Source of the DNA: Pseudonocardiales bacterium
GTDB taxonomy: Bacteria; Actinomycetota; Actinomycetes; Mycobacteriales; Pseudonocardiaceae
Assembly: GCA_023252195.1 (NCBI GenBank)
Contig: JAHEXI010000005.1
Location: 151,999 to 215,998, forward strand
DNA length: 64,000 nucleotides
Reading direction: 5' to 3'
The translations under genes were made by a program, and so were the position numbers. The first letter of the stretch is position 1, and each line of letters opens with the position of its first letter. The notes beneath the pieces are model-generated. The model was not told where the DNA came from, ran no database searches, and saw nothing but the letters and a program-made list of their open reading frames with translations. Shown piece after piece: positions 33,085 to 41,691 of the stretch.

Positions 33085-35169
33085 GTGACTGCGCTGCACA
33101 GTCGGGCGATCGGCCGGGACCTGTTACGCCGTGACGGCCGACTCAAGGTCACCGGCACCGCGCCCTACGCTTATGAGGGCCCGCTCGGCAAACCCGCCTA
33201 CTGCCACCTGATCCAGGCCACTATCGCCCGCGGTCGGGTCACCGGGATGGACACCACCTCGGCGCAGGCCATTGACGGGGTGATCACCGTGCTCACCGCG
33301 GACAATGCCGAACGGCTTGCGTCCACCGAGGACAACGAGCTCGCCGTGCTGCAGAGTGACGAGGTCGCCTTCCGCGGGCAGATCATCGGTGCGGTCATCG
33401 CGGAGACGTCCGAGGTGGCCCGTCACGCCGCGGGGACCGTCCAGGTCACCTACGCGCAGGAGCCGCACGACGTCGAGCTGTCCGTCGACCGGGCCGATCT
33501 GTATAAGCCCTACAAGATCAACCCGGCCTATCCCACCGACACCGCGGACGGCGACGTGGCTGCGGCGATGGCGAGCGCGCCCGTCACGCTCGAGAACACG
33601 TACACCACCGCGATGTACCACAACAACCCGATGGAGCCGCACACGACGACTGCTCTCTGGGACGGGTCGCTGACGATGTGGGACTCGACCCAGGGCGTGC
33701 ACTCCGCCCGGAGCGTGATCGCGAGGGTGTTCGGGTTCGACCATGAGCAGGTGCGGGTGGTCTGCCCGTACGTCGGGGGCGGGTTCGGCTCGAAGGGTAC
33801 GCCGCACGCCCACGTCGTGGTGGCTGTGATGGCCGCCCGCGCTACGCCCGGCCGGGCGGTGAAACTCGCGCTCACTCGCCAACAGATGTTCTTCCTCACC
33901 GGTTATCGCACGCCGACCATCCAGAAGATGCAGCTCGCCGCCGACCGGGACGGGCACCTGGCCGCGATCGCGCTCGACGTCGTCGAGCAGACCTCGCGGA
34001 TCAAGGAGTTCGCCGAGCAGACTGGGATGCCGACCCGCTCCATGTACGCTGCGCCGAACCGTCGCACCACCCACCGGCTCGCCGCACTCGACGTGCCGGT
34101 GCCGACGTGGATGCGGGCACCGGGGGAGTGCCCCGGCATGTTCGGGCCTGAGGTCGCCTTGGACGAGCTCGCCGAGCAGTTGGGCCTTGACCCCATCGAG
34201 CTGCGGATCCGCAACGAGCCCTCGGTCGATCCCGACTCCGGTAGACCGTGGTCCAGCCGCAACCTGATCGCGTGCCTGCGTGAGGGCGCCGAGCGATTCG
34301 GCTGGGCCGAACGCGACCCGGCACCCGGGGTACGCCGGCAAGGCGACTGGCTGGTCGGCACCGGTGTCGCCGCCTCGGTGTACCCGACCTACCGGATGGC
34401 CGTCTCAACCGCGACACTGCGTTACGAGCGGAGCCGCTACGTCGTGGAAATCGGCGCCGCCGACCTCGGCACCGGCACCTGGACGACGCTGCCGCAGATC
34501 GCGGCTGACGCCCTCGGCGTCGACGTCGACGACGTCGATGCGCGTATCGGGGACACGGATTACCCCATCGCGTCGGTGGCCGGTGGATCCTCGGGCATGT
34601 CAACGTGGGGCTCGGCGATCGTCGAGGCCGCCCGAGCGTTCCGGGACAAGTTCGGCACCGATCCCGCCGACGGCGACGAGGCCGAGGGGTCGGTCAGCCC
34701 ACCCACCGGCAAGTACGCGATGCACGCGTTCGGGGCGCAGTTCGTCGAGGCGAGGGTGCACGCTGACACGGGCGAGATCCGGGTGCCGCGACTGCTCGGG
34801 GTGTTCGCCGCGGGCCGGATCATCAACCCGCGCACGGCGCGGTCGCAGTTCATCGGCGGCATGACGATGGGTCTGTCGATGGCCCTACATGAGCAAAGCG
34901 TGCTCGACCCGCGATTCGGCCACGTGGTCAACCACGATTTCGCCGACTACCACATCAGCGTCTGCGCGGACGTCGGCGACGTGCAGGCGCACTGGATCGA
35001 CGAGTACGACCCGCACGTTAACGCTATGGGTTCGAAGGGAATCGGCGAGATCGGGATCGTGGGCACCGCCGCGGCGGTGGTCAACGCGGTGCACCACGCC
35101 ACCGGAGTCCGGGTGCGCGACCTCCCGGTCACCCTGGACAAGGTGCTCGCCCAGCTAACACCCAACTGA
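33085..35169 (+). CDS. paoC-like: Molybdenum-cofactor subunit of the PaoABC-type oxidoreductase
   Basis: 694 residues from GTG 33085, one base after the FAD-subunit stop. Motifs of the Moco subunit: PYVGGGFGSKG, TWMRAPGECPGMFGPEVALDELA, GGSSGMSTWGSA and the catalytic-Glu loop GSKGIGEIGIVGTAAAV. PaoABC-type enzymes oxidise a broad range of aromatic and aliphatic aldehydes. The physiological substrate here is unknown. No PaoD/XdhC-type maturation chaperone is present next to it. The much longer open frame upstream to 32110 is antisense-like reading through paoB and is not real. Confidence 0.93.
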   Translation: MTALHSRAIGRDLLRRDGRLKVTGTAPYAYEGPLGKPAYCHLIQATIARGRVTGMDTTSAQAIDGVITVLTADNAERLASTEDNELAVLQSDEVAFRGQIIGAVIAETSEVARHAAGTVQVTYAQEPHDVELSVDRADLYKPYKINPAYPTDTADGDVAAAMASAPVTLENTYTTAMYHNNPMEPHTTTALWDGSLTMWDSTQGVHSARSVIARVFGFDHEQVRVVCPYVGGGFGSKGTPHAHVVVAVMAARATPGRAVKLALTRQQMFFLTGYRTPTIQKMQLAADRDGHLAAIALDVVEQTSRIKEFAEQTGMPTRSMYAAPNRRTTHRLAALDVPVPTWMRAPGECPGMFGPEVALDELAEQLGLDPIELRIRNEPSVDPDSGRPWSSRNLIACLREGAERFGWAERDPAPGVRRQGDWLVGTGVAASVYPTYRMAVSTATLRYERSRYVVEIGAADLGTGTWTTLPQIAADALGVDVDDVDARIGDTDYPIASVAGGSSGMSTWGSAIVEAARAFRDKFGTDPADGDEAEGSVSPPTGKYAMHAFGAQFVEARVHADTGEIRVPRLLGVFAAGRIINPRTARSQFIGGMTMGLSMALHEQSVLDPRFGHVVNHDFADYHISVCADVGDVQAHWIDEYDPHVNAMGSKGIGEIGIVGTAAAVVNAVHHATGVRVRDLPVTLDKVLAQLTPN

Positions 35170-35179
35170 GCGCGGATCG

Positions 35180-35986
35180 TCATTGCGCTTTGTCTACTAA
35201 TGCCAGGAAGCGGTGCAGCACTCGGTTGAATTCCGCGGCCCACTCCAGATTCGGCATGTGGGCCGCACCGTCGATGACCGCCAGGGTTGCCTGTGGGATG
35301 AGTCGCGCCATGAATTCCGCGACAGCGACCGGGGTGAACTCATCATCCCGGCCGACCACGACTAACGCGGGCACCGACGTTCGGGCTAAGAGATTTGTGT
35401 AGTCGGGGCGTTCAGCACGGCTCCGTAGCGCCGCCGCCGCACCTTCGGGAGATGTCCGGAGCATCATGGCTAGGACGTGTTCGGCCACGGCGGGCAGCGC
35501 GGTGATGTTGTCCGGCGCCACCATCTTGGCCAGCACCTCCTCCGCGTAGCCGCGCATGCCCGCACGAAGCAGCCGGTCGGCCTGATCGTGGCGGGCTCTC
35601 CGGCCCTCTTCGGTCTCGGCCTGGCAGAAGGTGTCGGCGAGTACAAGGGCGCGGACCCGATCGGGGAACAGCCGGTAGAACTCCATCACGATCTGACCGC
35701 CCATGGACAGGCCACCCAGAACGACGTCATCCAACTGAAGGTGGTCCAGTAGTGCGGCGATGTCGCTGGCAAAGATCTTCCAGGCCATGGTGCCCGGAGT
35801 CACGCCGCTCTCGCCGTAACCGCGCAGATCTGGAGCGATCACCCGCCAGCCCGAGACGGAGAAATCTATGATCTGCGGTGCCCACATGGAGCGGTCGAAC
35901 GGATGGCCATGAATCAACACCAACGGCGCGCCAGCACCCTCGTCGTCATATCCGACGGTGATCCCGTTCACCGAAGCGGTAGCCAC
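35180..35986 (-). CDS. Alpha/beta hydrolase
   Basis: 268 residues. The oxyanion segment is LVLIHGHPFDRSMW, the nucleophile Ser lies in LGGLSMGGQIV, the acid Asp in VVGRDDEFTP and the His in IDGAAHMPNLEW. The lid region (about 120-190) is of the size seen in esterases and 3-oxoadipate enol-lactonase-like hydrolases. Substrate unknown. It is the last gene of a minus-strand group with a GNAT and an HTH-cupin regulator, and ends 10 bp from the convergent paoC-like gene. Confidence 0.85.
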   Translation of the reverse strand: MATASVNGITVGYDDEGAGAPLVLIHGHPFDRSMWAPQIIDFSVSGWRVIAPDLRGYGESGVTPGTMAWKIFASDIAALLDHLQLDDVVLGGLSMGGQIVMEFYRLFPDRVRALVLADTFCQAETEEGRRARHDQADRLLRAGMRGYAEEVLAKMVAPDNITALPAVAEHVLAMMLRTSPEGAAAALRSRAERPDYTNLLARTSVPALVVVGRDDEFTPVAVAEFMARLIPQATLAVIDGAAHMPNLEWAAEFNRVLHRFLALVDKAQ

Positions 35987-36000
35987 TGAATTGTCACCTC

Positions 36001-36441
36001 TCAGCCGGCGGAACGGTCACCAGGGATTCGCTCGAGGTAGGTGTGATCAGGGCGGACGAACCCGAATTGTTCGTAGAGGCCGTGGGCATCGGCCGTATGC
36101 AAGGTCCATCGGAAGCTGACCCCAGGACCGCATTCGATCATGACACGAACAAGTTCCTTACCCAGTCCCTGGCGGCGGGCGGTTTTCACGATGTAGGTAT
36201 CGGCGAGGTAAGCGAACGCGATTCCGTCGGAAATGGCACGGGCGAAGCCGACCATCCGCCCACCGTCGGCCGGATCGTAGACACCCACCACCCGCCAGGC
36301 TGAATCGAGCTGCCGTTCCACGTCCTGCCGGGTTCGCCACCGCCCCCAGTACGCCTGCGAGGACAGGAACGACCACACCGCATCCCGATCGACGCGCGTC
36401 GGCTCGTCGTCGAGCTGGTAGTTCCCGAACTCAATGACCAT
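36001..36441 (-). CDS. GNAT-family N-acetyltransferase
   Basis: 146 residues. The acetyl-CoA motif is TARRQGLGKELVRVMIE, preceded by ADTYIVK as strand beta-4, and the C-terminal YEQFGFVRPDHTYLER is typical of GNATs. It lies between the HTH-cupin regulator and the hydrolase on the same strand, spaced 39 and 14 bp, so probably one transcript. The acceptor is unknown. Confidence 0.85.
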   Translation of the reverse strand: MVIEFGNYQLDDEPTRVDRDAVWSFLSSQAYWGRWRTRQDVERQLDSAWRVVGVYDPADGGRMVGFARAISDGIAFAYLADTYIVKTARRQGLGKELVRVMIECGPGVSFRWTLHTADAHGLYEQFGFVRPDHTYLERIPGDRSAG

Positions 36442-36480
36442 GGCACAGACGGTGTCAGATGCGCCCCGTGAGCGCGCCGG

Positions 36481-37044
36481 TCAGGAGTGGCGCTTGGTGA
36501 GCGCGACGAGGTAGCGGCAGGTCTCGCGGGTCGGGTTGATGAACGAGCATGGTGCCGGAGGGCCGAGCTGGAGGCAGTCGCCGGCGTCGAGCTCGTGCTC
36601 GGTGTCCCCCTCGCGGAAGCGCAGATGGCCCTCAAGCATCCAGATCTGCTGGTGGATAAAGGCGTAGGCGTCAGCGGAGTAGGAGATCTCAGTTCCGGCG
36701 GGCAGATCGACCTCGACGAGCTCGAGCGGCCGGCCGGTGGCCGGCGACACCGCACGGCGACGGTAGCCAGTGTCGGGATCGGTCCACGTCGGTTGGTCCG
36801 CGGCGCGCACGAGTCGCCGGTCGTCGCCTTCGGCGCGGGCCACTAGCTCGGATAGCGTCATGCCCAACGCCCCCGACAGGCGCCCCAGTAGCGCGGCGGT
36901 GGGTTGCGCCTCGCCCCGTTCAACCTTGCCGATCATCGCCCGCGAGACGCTGGAGCGCTCGGCAAGGGCACTGGCCGAGAGGCCGCAGGCGAGCCGAGCG
37001 GCGTGCAATGTCGCAGCGAGGGACGCGGAGAGCGGGTCCACCAT
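36481..37044 (-). CDS. XRE-type HTH regulator with C-terminal cupin
   Basis: 187 residues. The HTH is LRAARLACGLSASALAERS-like at the N-terminus (ALAERSSVSRAMIGKVERGEA). The C-terminal half is a cupin barrel: LELVEVDLPAGTEI, LEGHLRFREGDTEHELDAGDC. Regulators of this type repress neighbouring genes and respond to small ligands. ATG 37044 has no SD and is preceded by TATAGT at 8 nt, a leaderless start. The divergent promoter shared with the GNAT at 37086 suggests control of both sides. Confidence 0.88.
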   Translation of the reverse strand: MVDPLSASLAATLHAARLACGLSASALAERSSVSRAMIGKVERGEAQPTAALLGRLSGALGMTLSELVARAEGDDRRLVRAADQPTWTDPDTGYRRRAVSPATGRPLELVEVDLPAGTEISYSADAYAFIHQQIWMLEGHLRFREGDTEHELDAGDCLQLGPPAPCSFINPTRETCRYLVALTKRHS

Positions 37045-37085
37045 GGTTGTTCACTATAGCGGCGTACATGTCTACTATCGTTGCC
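37045..37085. promoter_or_regulatory. Compact divergent leaderless promoters
   Basis: Only 41 bp separate the start codons. Minus strand: TATAGT (37058 to 37053), 8 nt before ATG 37044. Plus strand: TACTAT (37073-37078), 7 nt before ATG 37086. Both fit TAnnnT at leaderless spacing. The two RNA polymerases would overlap, and the HTH-cupin protein is the obvious candidate regulator. Confidence 0.55.
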
Positions 37086-37619
37086 ATGAGTGGCGGCAGC
37101 CCGAATGTTCGAGACGCGTCGGAGTGTGACGGAGAGGCCTGCGGGGCGATCTACGCCTCGTATGTCACCGACACCGCGATCACGTTCGAGACCCATACGC
37201 CGCTGCCCGCGGAGATGGCCGTGCGCATCGCTACCGCCATGCGCACGCACGCATGGGTCGTGCTGGAGGATCAGGGCCGCGTCGTCGGTTACGCCTACGG
37301 CAGCGTGTTCAATTCGCGCGCAGCGTATCGCTGGTCATGCGAGGTCAGCGTCTACCTCGAGCGCGGAAGGCGGCGTACTGGCGGCGGTCGCGCACTCTAC
37401 AACGCGCTCTTCGACCGTCTTGCCGAGCGCGGCTTCCGTACCGCCGTCGCGGGCATGACGCTGCCGAACGACGCGAGCGTCGGCCTGCACCGCGCCATGG
37501 GGTTCGAGCCCGTCGGAACCTACCGGCGCATCGGATGGAAGCACGGCACCTGGCACGACGTCGCCTGGGTCCAGCGCACGATCGCCACTGGCCAAGGCCC
37601 GCCCACCGAGCCCCGGTAA
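37086..37619 (+). CDS. GNAT acetyltransferase of phosphinothricin/methionine-sulfoximine type
   Basis: 177 residues from ATG 37086. The pattern CGAIYASYVTDTAITFE, followed by a Val-Tyr-Leu strand and ERGRRRTGGGRALYNALFD, matches the PAT/Bar group; the end GFEPVGTYRRIGWKHGTWHDVAW is diagnostic. Such enzymes acetylate phosphinothricin, methionine sulfoximine and related amino acids. The Q/RxxGxG/A loop here reads RRRTGGGRA. Upstream ATG 37068 is possible, but the TACTAT box 7 nt before 37086 favours the shorter, leaderless start. Confidence 0.85.
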   Translation: MSGGSPNVRDASECDGEACGAIYASYVTDTAITFETHTPLPAEMAVRIATAMRTHAWVVLEDQGRVVGYAYGSVFNSRAAYRWSCEVSVYLERGRRRTGGGRALYNALFDRLAERGFRTAVAGMTLPNDASVGLHRAMGFEPVGTYRRIGWKHGTWHDVAWVQRTIATGQGPPTEPR

Positions 37620-37671
37620 TGTACTCGCGAACGTGGTGTCGCCGCTCGCGGAGCGCAGCGGTGAGCGCCGG

Positions 37672-38877
37672 TCAATCCAGAGCTACGGGTAGCGCGGTGA
37701 GCCCGTTGACGAGCAGGCCGGAACGCCACACGAGCTCGTCGGCCGGCACGGCGAGACGCAGGTGCGGGAACCGGGCGATGAGCGCCCCGATCGCGACCCG
37801 ACCCTCCAGCCGAGCCAGTGGTGCGCCGAGGCAGTGGTGGATGCCGTGACCGAAGGCGAGGTGCGGGGCGGGTGGCCGGGTGACGTCGAGCCGCGCCGGC
37901 TCCGGGAACTTCTTCGGATCGCGGTTGGCGGCGAGCAGCGCGGGCAGCACCACCTCGCCGGCAGGGATCGTCACGCCGCCGACTCGCACCGGTGCGGCGG
38001 TCAGGTACGGAGTCGCTACCTGCGCCGGCCCGTTGAAGCGGAGGAGTTCCTCGACGGCCGCGGGCAGCCGGTCGGGTTCGGCGCGCAGCAGCTGGAGCTG
38101 GTCGGGATGGGTGAGCAGCGCGTGCACGCCGCCGCAGATCAGGTGCACCGTGGTCTCGTGACCGGCGACGAGCAGCAGGAAGGTCAACGAGGTGAGCTCG
38201 TCCTCGGACAGCTGGTCACCCCCCTCGCGCACCGCATTGAGGGCTGACAGCAGGTCGTTGGAGGGGTCGGCCCGTTTCTCGGCGATCAGTTCACGGATGT
38301 AGGTGACCAACGCGGTCGCTGCATCCTGGAAGGTCTGGGCGGGGTACACCGAGCCGTTGATGGCCACGTTCGACCACGCCCGGAAGTCGTTCCGGCGGTG
38401 CTCGGGCACACCCAGCAGCTCGCTGATCACCGTGAGCGGAAGTGGGGAGCCCAAAGCCGTGACAAGATCCACGGATGCGCCGCCAGCCACGGTGATCGTC
38501 ATGTCGTCGAGCAATCCCTCGGTGATCCGACGGATTCGTGGCTCCAGCGTGTTGATCCGGTGCCGGGTGAACGCCGCCGACACCAGCCGTCGGAGCCGAG
38601 TGTGATCGGGTGGATCGGCACTCAGCAGGTGCTGGTCCATCGCGGCGGCGATAGCAGCCGGGATCGCATCGCGGTGCGGCCCTCCGCCTTTTCCGCCTTT
38701 GACGATGTCGGGATGCGCTAGCACCTCGCGGGTCTCCGCGTACCCGGTCACCAGCCAGACGGCGACACCGGTGAACAACACGACTCGCTGCACAGGCCCA
38801 GCTGCCGCCAATTCAGCGAACGCGGCGTGCCGTGCCCGCCCGTTGGTCTCGGTGAACGGCGAGGGCGAATCTGCCAA
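37672..38877 (-). CDS. Cytochrome P450
   Basis: 401 residues. The I-helix oxygen motif is LLLVAGHETT, the K-helix ExxR lies in AAVEELLRF, and the haem-binding loop is LAFGHGIHHCLGAPLAR with its Cys. The pattern fits soluble actinobacterial class I P450s that need a ferredoxin partner; none is adjacent. I chose TTG 38877, which lies 6 nt after GAGGAG and gives a normal length. A frame reaching 39048 would add 57 residues translated from the GGGACACCC tandem repeat (repeated PGC) and is unlikely. Substrate unknown. Confidence 0.9.
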   Translation of the reverse strand: MADSPSPFTETNGRARHAAFAELAAAGPVQRVVLFTGVAVWLVTGYAETREVLAHPDIVKGGKGGGPHRDAIPAAIAAAMDQHLLSADPPDHTRLRRLVSAAFTRHRINTLEPRIRRITEGLLDDMTITVAGGASVDLVTALGSPLPLTVISELLGVPEHRRNDFRAWSNVAINGSVYPAQTFQDAATALVTYIRELIAEKRADPSNDLLSALNAVREGGDQLSEDELTSLTFLLLVAGHETTVHLICGGVHALLTHPDQLQLLRAEPDRLPAAVEELLRFNGPAQVATPYLTAAPVRVGGVTIPAGEVVLPALLAANRDPKKFPEPARLDVTRPPAPHLAFGHGIHHCLGAPLARLEGRVAIGALIARFPHLRLAVPADELVWRSGLLVNGLTALPVALD

Positions 38878-38979
38878 CAGGGTCTCCTCGGATCGAAAAC
38901 GGCCGTCGGTCGGAAGCGGACCTTCTGCCGAGCACAGACACTTGCAGGGTCCCATAGTACGTGCGGCTGACGGGTCGAC

Positions 38980-39015
38980 GGGACACCCGGGACACCCGGG
39001 ACACCCGGGACACCG
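38980..39015. repeat. Four tandem 9-bp repeats upstream of the P450 gene
   Basis: GGGACACCC occurs four times head to tail (the last copy ends in G), about 100-140 bp before the TTG start of the P450 gene. The spacing of 9 bp and the CCCGGG junctions could give a multi-site regulator array, or it is simple slippage repeat DNA. Confidence 0.75.
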
Positions 39016-39096
39016 TCGGGAGGATACGGCGACACTTGCCCGTATCACGCCCTTCGCCTACCCTTTTTGACCGGCGATCGCATCGTTTAAAATCTC

Positions 39097-39570
39097 ATGT
39101 CAGCCGCTCTTGTGAGTCCCGAGATTGTCAGGGGTGGGTGCGACAATGGTGCCGTGATCGAGACGCAGCTGGATCCGAGACAGGGAATAGCCGCTTGCCT
39201 CGACCAATGGCGGCGCTCGATCGTCGACTGCGATGACGCGGGGTTTGCCGGAGCAGGTCCGCGATATTGAATCGGTGTCGCGGATGGTGTATTCGGTGAT
39301 GCTGGATACGGTCGCGGAACTGGAGTCGCGCAATATTGCGGTCACCGCCGGGTTCCGCAACACCAAAGAGCTGCTGGCCGGGATGCTGAATCTGTCACCG
39401 GCCGAGGCCGGCACCCGAGTCACCTACGCCACCCAGCTCGCTCCGCGCAGTGCGCTGACCGGTGAGGTCCTCGCCCCGTTGCTGCCGAATACCGCCGCGG
39501 CGTTGGTCGCTGGACAGATCGGTCCGGCGCAGGTGCGCGCCCTATCGCCTCGCCGCGATTGTCTGCCTCG
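39097..39570 (+). pseudogene. DUF222/13E12-type HNH-endonuclease gene fragment
   Basis: The frame from ATG 39097 encodes a normal family start (LDPRQGIAACLDQWRRSIVDCDDA) and then meets a stop. From about 39241 another frame carries on with the typical DUF222 sequence LPEQVRDIESVSRMVYSV and NTKELLAGMLNLSPAEAG. So there is a frameshift near 39235-39245. Homology ends near GQIGPAQVRAL at about 39540; the HNH C-terminal half is missing. These genes are numerous and mobile in actinobacteria. The break coincides with the start of a lower-GC accessory cassette. Confidence 0.7.
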
Positions 39571-39604
39571 CCGCAGCTCAGGGGTTGGGCAGTGCCTCCG
39601 TGAT

Positions 39605-39659
39605 GGGATGAGGCATGTGCCTTGGCAAGGTGCGAGTGCCTCGCCGTCTGCCTCATCCC
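39605..39659. repeat. 10-bp inverted repeat after the DUF222 remnant
   Basis: GGGATGAGGC (39605-39614) and GCCTCATCCC (39650-39659) can form a stem with a 35-nt loop. The 39571-39822 region contains no convincing gene. It lies at the junction between the DUF222 remnant and the XRE/DUF6879 cassette and might be a boundary or terminator. Confidence 0.4.
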
Positions 39660-39822
39660 CCGATCAGAAGGGGAACAGCCGATTCCGGGAGTTGGCGAGT
39701 GAGGCGATGATGCCAGCGCAGCTAGGCGAGGGGCGCAGGACGCGCGCCTACCAGTTGACCAACCGCGCGACGTGCGTCACGCTATGCCTAGAAATTTCTC
39801 CAACTTCAAGCAAGGAGGCTCC

Positions 39823-40050
39823 ATGGAGATCCGATTTCTAGGAAAGGACCCCGATTCGGCGGAAGGTGACTCGCCGACGTTGTGGGCGACGGACCGAATG
39901 GACCGCAGGACGTACATTGCACAGGGCTGGGTGGTGACAGACCCGCAGGTGCTTGCTTCGGTCGGTCCTATTCCCAACGGAGAAACGATTATCGAGATCC
40001 CCGAAGACGTGTTAAGATTTTACCAGCGAAACCAGGGGGCGGACCACTGA
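39823..40050 (+). CDS. Small acidic hypothetical protein of the XRE/DUF6879 cassette
   Basis: 75 residues from ATG 39823, which has a strong SD, AAGGAGG, 4-5 nt upstream. The protein has TLWATDRMDRRTYIAQGWVV and ends ETIIEIPEDVLRFYQRNQG. Small proteins of this sort accompany DUF6879 and XRE-DUF5753 genes in many actinobacteria. Function unknown. It overlaps the following gene by 4 bp. GC content here is visibly lower than in the surrounding genes. Confidence 0.75.
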   Translation: MEIRFLGKDPDSAEGDSPTLWATDRMDRRTYIAQGWVVTDPQVLASVGPIPNGETIIEIPEDVLRFYQRNQGADH

Positions 40051-40565
40051 GCCTGCTAGTCGGAGACGATTTCGGTCGACTGTTTCGCACTTTCGAGCAT
40101 ACAGCTTTTCGCTTGGAAGTGCGGGACCGCTACAACTCACCCCGCGAGACTGAATCGTTCAGAAAGTTCATGGTCGGTGAGCCTGACGATTTGGCATGGC
40201 ATCAAAACTGGTTGGCGATGATTCGCGAGGCTGCGGCAGAAGGGCGACAGTTCTGTCGTGTGCGCGTGGTGAGCTTCCCGTTGAGTGATTACAGCCGATT
40301 TGGTTTGTGGATTTCACAGTTCGTCAATAAGGCTGGTGACGATATCCGCTACCTCACGCAAGATCAGGCGGAGGAAACTGACCTCCCGAGGCATGACTAT
40401 TGGCTGTTCGACTCGCGTAAGCTGATAAAAATGCACTTCGGAGATGATGACCGTTTCCTTGGTGGGGAGGTAATTGCCGACCCAGCCACCATCGTGCAGC
40501 ACAATTACTGGCGTGACGCTGCTTGGCACCACGCCGTACGACGGAACGAATTCGCCAGCGAATAG
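40047..40565 (+). CDS. DUF6879-family protein
   Basis: About 172 residues, with LFRTFEHTAFRLEVRDRYN at the N-terminus, FRKFMVGEP, WLAMIREAAAEGRQFCRVRVV and a C-terminal LPRHDYWLFDSRKLIKM. These fit the DUF6879 family found next to XRE-DUF5753 regulators. No ATG, GTG or TTG lies near the start of the conserved part. The most plausible start is CTG 40047, which overlaps the TGA of the upstream gene as CTGA, like the ATGA and GTGA couplings elsewhere here. A start further upstream inside the small gene is possible. Confidence 0.72.
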   Translation: MSLLVGDDFGRLFRTFEHTAFRLEVRDRYNSPRETESFRKFMVGEPDDLAWHQNWLAMIREAAAEGRQFCRVRVVSFPLSDYSRFGLWISQFVNKAGDDIRYLTQDQAEETDLPRHDYWLFDSRKLIKMHFGDDDRFLGGEVIADPATIVQHNYWRDAAWHHAVRRNEFASE

Positions 40566-40574
40566 GGCACCTGC

Positions 40575-41432
40575 ATGACGAGCATTGACGAGGCGCGTAC
40601 TGCCCTCGGTAAACGACTCCGCGAGCTGCGCGAGCATGCCGGCCTTAACGGCAAGCAGCTTGCGGAGTTGCTGTCGTGGCCACCCTCGAAGGTGTCCAAG
40701 CTTGAATTGGGGCGACAGACGCCCACCGATGACGACCTTCGCGCCTGGACTCTCGCCACGAACTCCGAAGCGGAAACAGCGGGCCTGATCGCCTCACTGC
40801 ACACGCTGGAAATTCAGTACGCCGAGTGGAAACGTGTTCTTAAGGTTGGCCTCCGATCGCATCAAACGGAGCTAACCGAGCAAGACGAAAAAACTACGCA
40901 CTACCGCGTCTTTGAATCTACCTTCATTCCTGGACTGCTGCAAACGTCGGAGTACGCTCGGTCACGTTTCGCAAGAGCCGTCATGGTGCATAAGACACCT
41001 AATGACATTAACGAGGCCGTGCGTGCCCGGATGCAGCGTCAAGAGATTTTATACCGACCGAACAAACGCTTCCACTTCGTGCTCACTGAGGCCGCGTTAC
41101 GATACCGCCTATGCCCAATTGACACCATGGTCACGCAACTTGACCGCCTCGTGTCCCTGACAGCACTGAGGAACCTGAAGTTGGGCATCATCGGCTTTTC
41201 GACACCGTACGTGTCCGACCCGCGCCACGGCTTCTGGCTGCTCGACGACGAGAAAATACGGATTGAAACGTACTCTGCAGAGCTGAACCTACGACAAACC
41301 CCTGAGATCGAACTCTATGCCGGGATCTTCGAGCAACTCGCTGCCGTCGCCAGCTACGGCGGCGAAGCCCGAGCGATCCTCACCCGCGTCATGGACCAGC
41401 TGGTAGCAGAGGCCGACGCCGCTAGCTCCTGA
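40575..41432 (+). CDS. XRE-family HTH protein with DUF5753 (Scr1-like) domain
   Basis: 285 residues. The N-terminal HTH is LRELREHAGLNGKQLAELL followed by PPSKVSKLELGRQTP. The remainder is a DUF5753 domain with the signature FESTFIPGLLQTSEYAR and VLTEAALRY. In Streptomyces, XRE-DUF5753 proteins pair with small DUF397 or DUF6879 partners, and the Scr1/Scr2 pair behaves as a toxin-antitoxin-like system that affects antibiotic production. Here the partner is the DUF6879 gene 9 bp upstream. Lower GC suggests horizontal transfer. Confidence 0.85.
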   Translation: MTSIDEARTALGKRLRELREHAGLNGKQLAELLSWPPSKVSKLELGRQTPTDDDLRAWTLATNSEAETAGLIASLHTLEIQYAEWKRVLKVGLRSHQTELTEQDEKTTHYRVFESTFIPGLLQTSEYARSRFARAVMVHKTPNDINEAVRARMQRQEILYRPNKRFHFVLTEAALRYRLCPIDTMVTQLDRLVSLTALRNLKLGIIGFSTPYVSDPRHGFWLLDDEKIRIETYSAELNLRQTPEIELYAGIFEQLAAVASYGGEARAILTRVMDQLVAEADAASS

Positions 41433-41691
41433 TTTTCCCGTCTATAACAACCTGCGCGATGTCGCGAAATAACTAGAAATTTGCTCGCCAGGCTATGTCC
41501 GTGGTCTTACGCTCCCGTTGCGACCCGTATCAGGTCGGGACGTCATAAATCGTACGTGAGATCACTGTCTGCGGGCGGTAGCGTGACGGGATTCCGTAGA
41601 GACTCCTGAGGTCGTGCAAGTACCGGGCGGTGTTAGCCGTGTCCGGGCGACCTAACCAACTCAGCACAGATCCCGGAAGCTGCTCACCACC
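41433..41691. other. Intergenic region after the XRE cassette
   Basis: These 259 bp show no gene. The 10-mer CTAGAAATTT occurs at 41473-41482 and also at 39788-39797, just before the cassette, so the three genes are bracketed by it. It could be a regulator-binding or insertion-related sequence, but 10 bp may be chance. Confidence 0.4.

Noticed and set aside
38980-39015. Possible CRISPR-like short repeat array
   Set aside because: The 9-bp units are directly adjacent without spacers and there are no cas genes; it is a plain tandem repeat.
39788-41482. Insertion-site (att) direct repeats CTAGAAATTT around the XRE cassette
   Set aside because: Ten base pairs with AT-rich content is too short to call, and there is no integrase or tRNA nearby; kept only as a remark.
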